This document shows positions 7,303 through 7,509 of a stretch of DNA of 7,509 nucleotides, one piece after another. A program made the position numbers and the translations under genes. This DNA comes from JAHWJX01 sp036386655. Its GTDB lineage: Bacteria > Pseudomonadota > Alphaproteobacteria > Caulobacterales > Caulobacteraceae. Below the pieces are notes generated by a model. It ran no database searches. It worked only from the letters and a program-made list of their open reading frames with translations, and was not told the origin of the DNA. The DNA lies in NCBI GenBank assembly GCA_036386655.1, contig DASVVG010000160.1, forward strand, positions 1 to 7,509, written 5' to 3'. Position 1 is the stretch's first letter. The number at the start of each line of letters is the position of its first letter.

Positions 7303-7386
7303 CCGCCCTCGCCGCAACTCAATGTGATCTGACAGACCGGGACTTCGGGTGTTCAACTTGTGCGCCAACCGATGGAGGCGCAACAC
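7303..7386. promoter_or_regulatory. Divergent intergenic region between ubiX and the second YdcH gene
   Basis: These 84 bases must carry the start signals for both flanking genes. A GGAGG at 7374-7378, 8 nt before the ATG at 7387, is a strong ribosome-binding site for the rightward gene. On the minus strand TTGAAC (7356-7351) could be a -35 for ubiX, but I see no good -10 at the right distance. No terminator or clear operator is visible. Confidence 0.4.
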
Positions 7387-7509
7387 ATGGCGATCGACGC
7401 TCGGACCCGTGAACTCGACTCCCGTCACCAGCTCCTGGAACGGGCCATCGAGCAAGAACTCCGCAGCCCCTCGTCAGATTCCCTTCGTGTCACGGCCCTG
7501 AAGCGACAG
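7387..7509 (+). CDS. YdcH family small protein (DUF465), second copy, cut by window edge
   Basis: The first 41 codons of an open frame run to the window end. The translation begins MAIDARTRELDSRHQLLERA and goes on to RVTALKRQ. It fits the DUF465 pattern of a first helix with a DSRHQxLExxI heptad and a turn leading to LKRQ(K), where the second helix would begin. A full protein would be expected to have roughly 60-75 residues. The ATG has a GGAGG 8 nt upstream. It differs clearly from the copy at 5999-6214, so the two are diverged paralogues and not a recent duplication. The remainder lies outside the window. Confidence 0.75.
   Translation, partial: MAIDARTRELDSRHQLLERAIEQELRSPSSDSLRVTALKRQ

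Noticed and set aside
7328..7356. A sigma-70-type promoter for ubiX from TTGAAC on the minus strand
   Set aside because: At 16, 17 or 18 bases spacing the -10 hexamers (TGTCAG, GTCAGA, TCAGAT) match the consensus poorly.
7303..7455. A ubiX start at 7455 giving 247 residues
   Set aside because: The extra 51 residues cover the opposing YdcH start and do not look like UbiX, whose homologues begin just before the VGVSGASG motif.

Overview
The window is a stretch of ordinary bacterial chromosome with very high GC content. Most third codon positions are G or C, which explains the many long shadow frames. The protein set points to an alphaproteobacterium, probably of the order Caulobacterales (Caulobacter/Phenylobacterium-like). 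The pointers are an S21 protein with an alphaproteobacterial C-terminal tail, a COQ9-family gene divergent from rpsU, DUF465/YdcH-type small proteins, and a purE-purK operon beside a GGDEF gene. This placement is inferred from family resemblance, not from a search.

Left part (1-2640): after about 218 bases without a credible gene, which hold a nested inverted repeat, there is a two-gene ABC-2 exporter operon on the + strand. It consists of an ATPase with a C-terminal DUF4162-like region and a NatB/YhaP-like permease, joined by an ATGA overlap. A perfect hairpin flanked by A and T runs ends the operon and probably also ends rpsU coming from the other side.

Middle part (2657-5274): rpsU (-) and the COQ9-family gene (+) diverge from a 160-base region. 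COQ9 meets the purK end tail-to-tail with a 16-base overlap. purE and purK (-) form a coupled operon with a TTGA stop/start overlap. They encode the two enzymes that carboxylate AIR to CAIR in purine synthesis.

Right part (5275-7509): a small soluble diguanylate cyclase with intact GGDEF and I-site (+) diverges from purE. It converges on a YdcH/DUF465 gene at the end of a minus-strand group: ubiX, a TIGR02444-family gene and ydcH. A second DUF465 gene starts divergently from ubiX and runs off the window edge.

Two genes belong to ubiquinone synthesis (COQ9, UbiX), two to purine synthesis, one to translation and one to c-di-GMP signalling. No mobile element, CRISPR array, tRNA or rRNA is visible. 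The most notable point is that rpsU appears to start at an AUC codon placed 8 nt after a perfect AGGAGG Shine-Dalgarno. No ATG, GTG or TTG lies in frame within 24 codons upstream. I see no convincing undescribed multi-gene system here.
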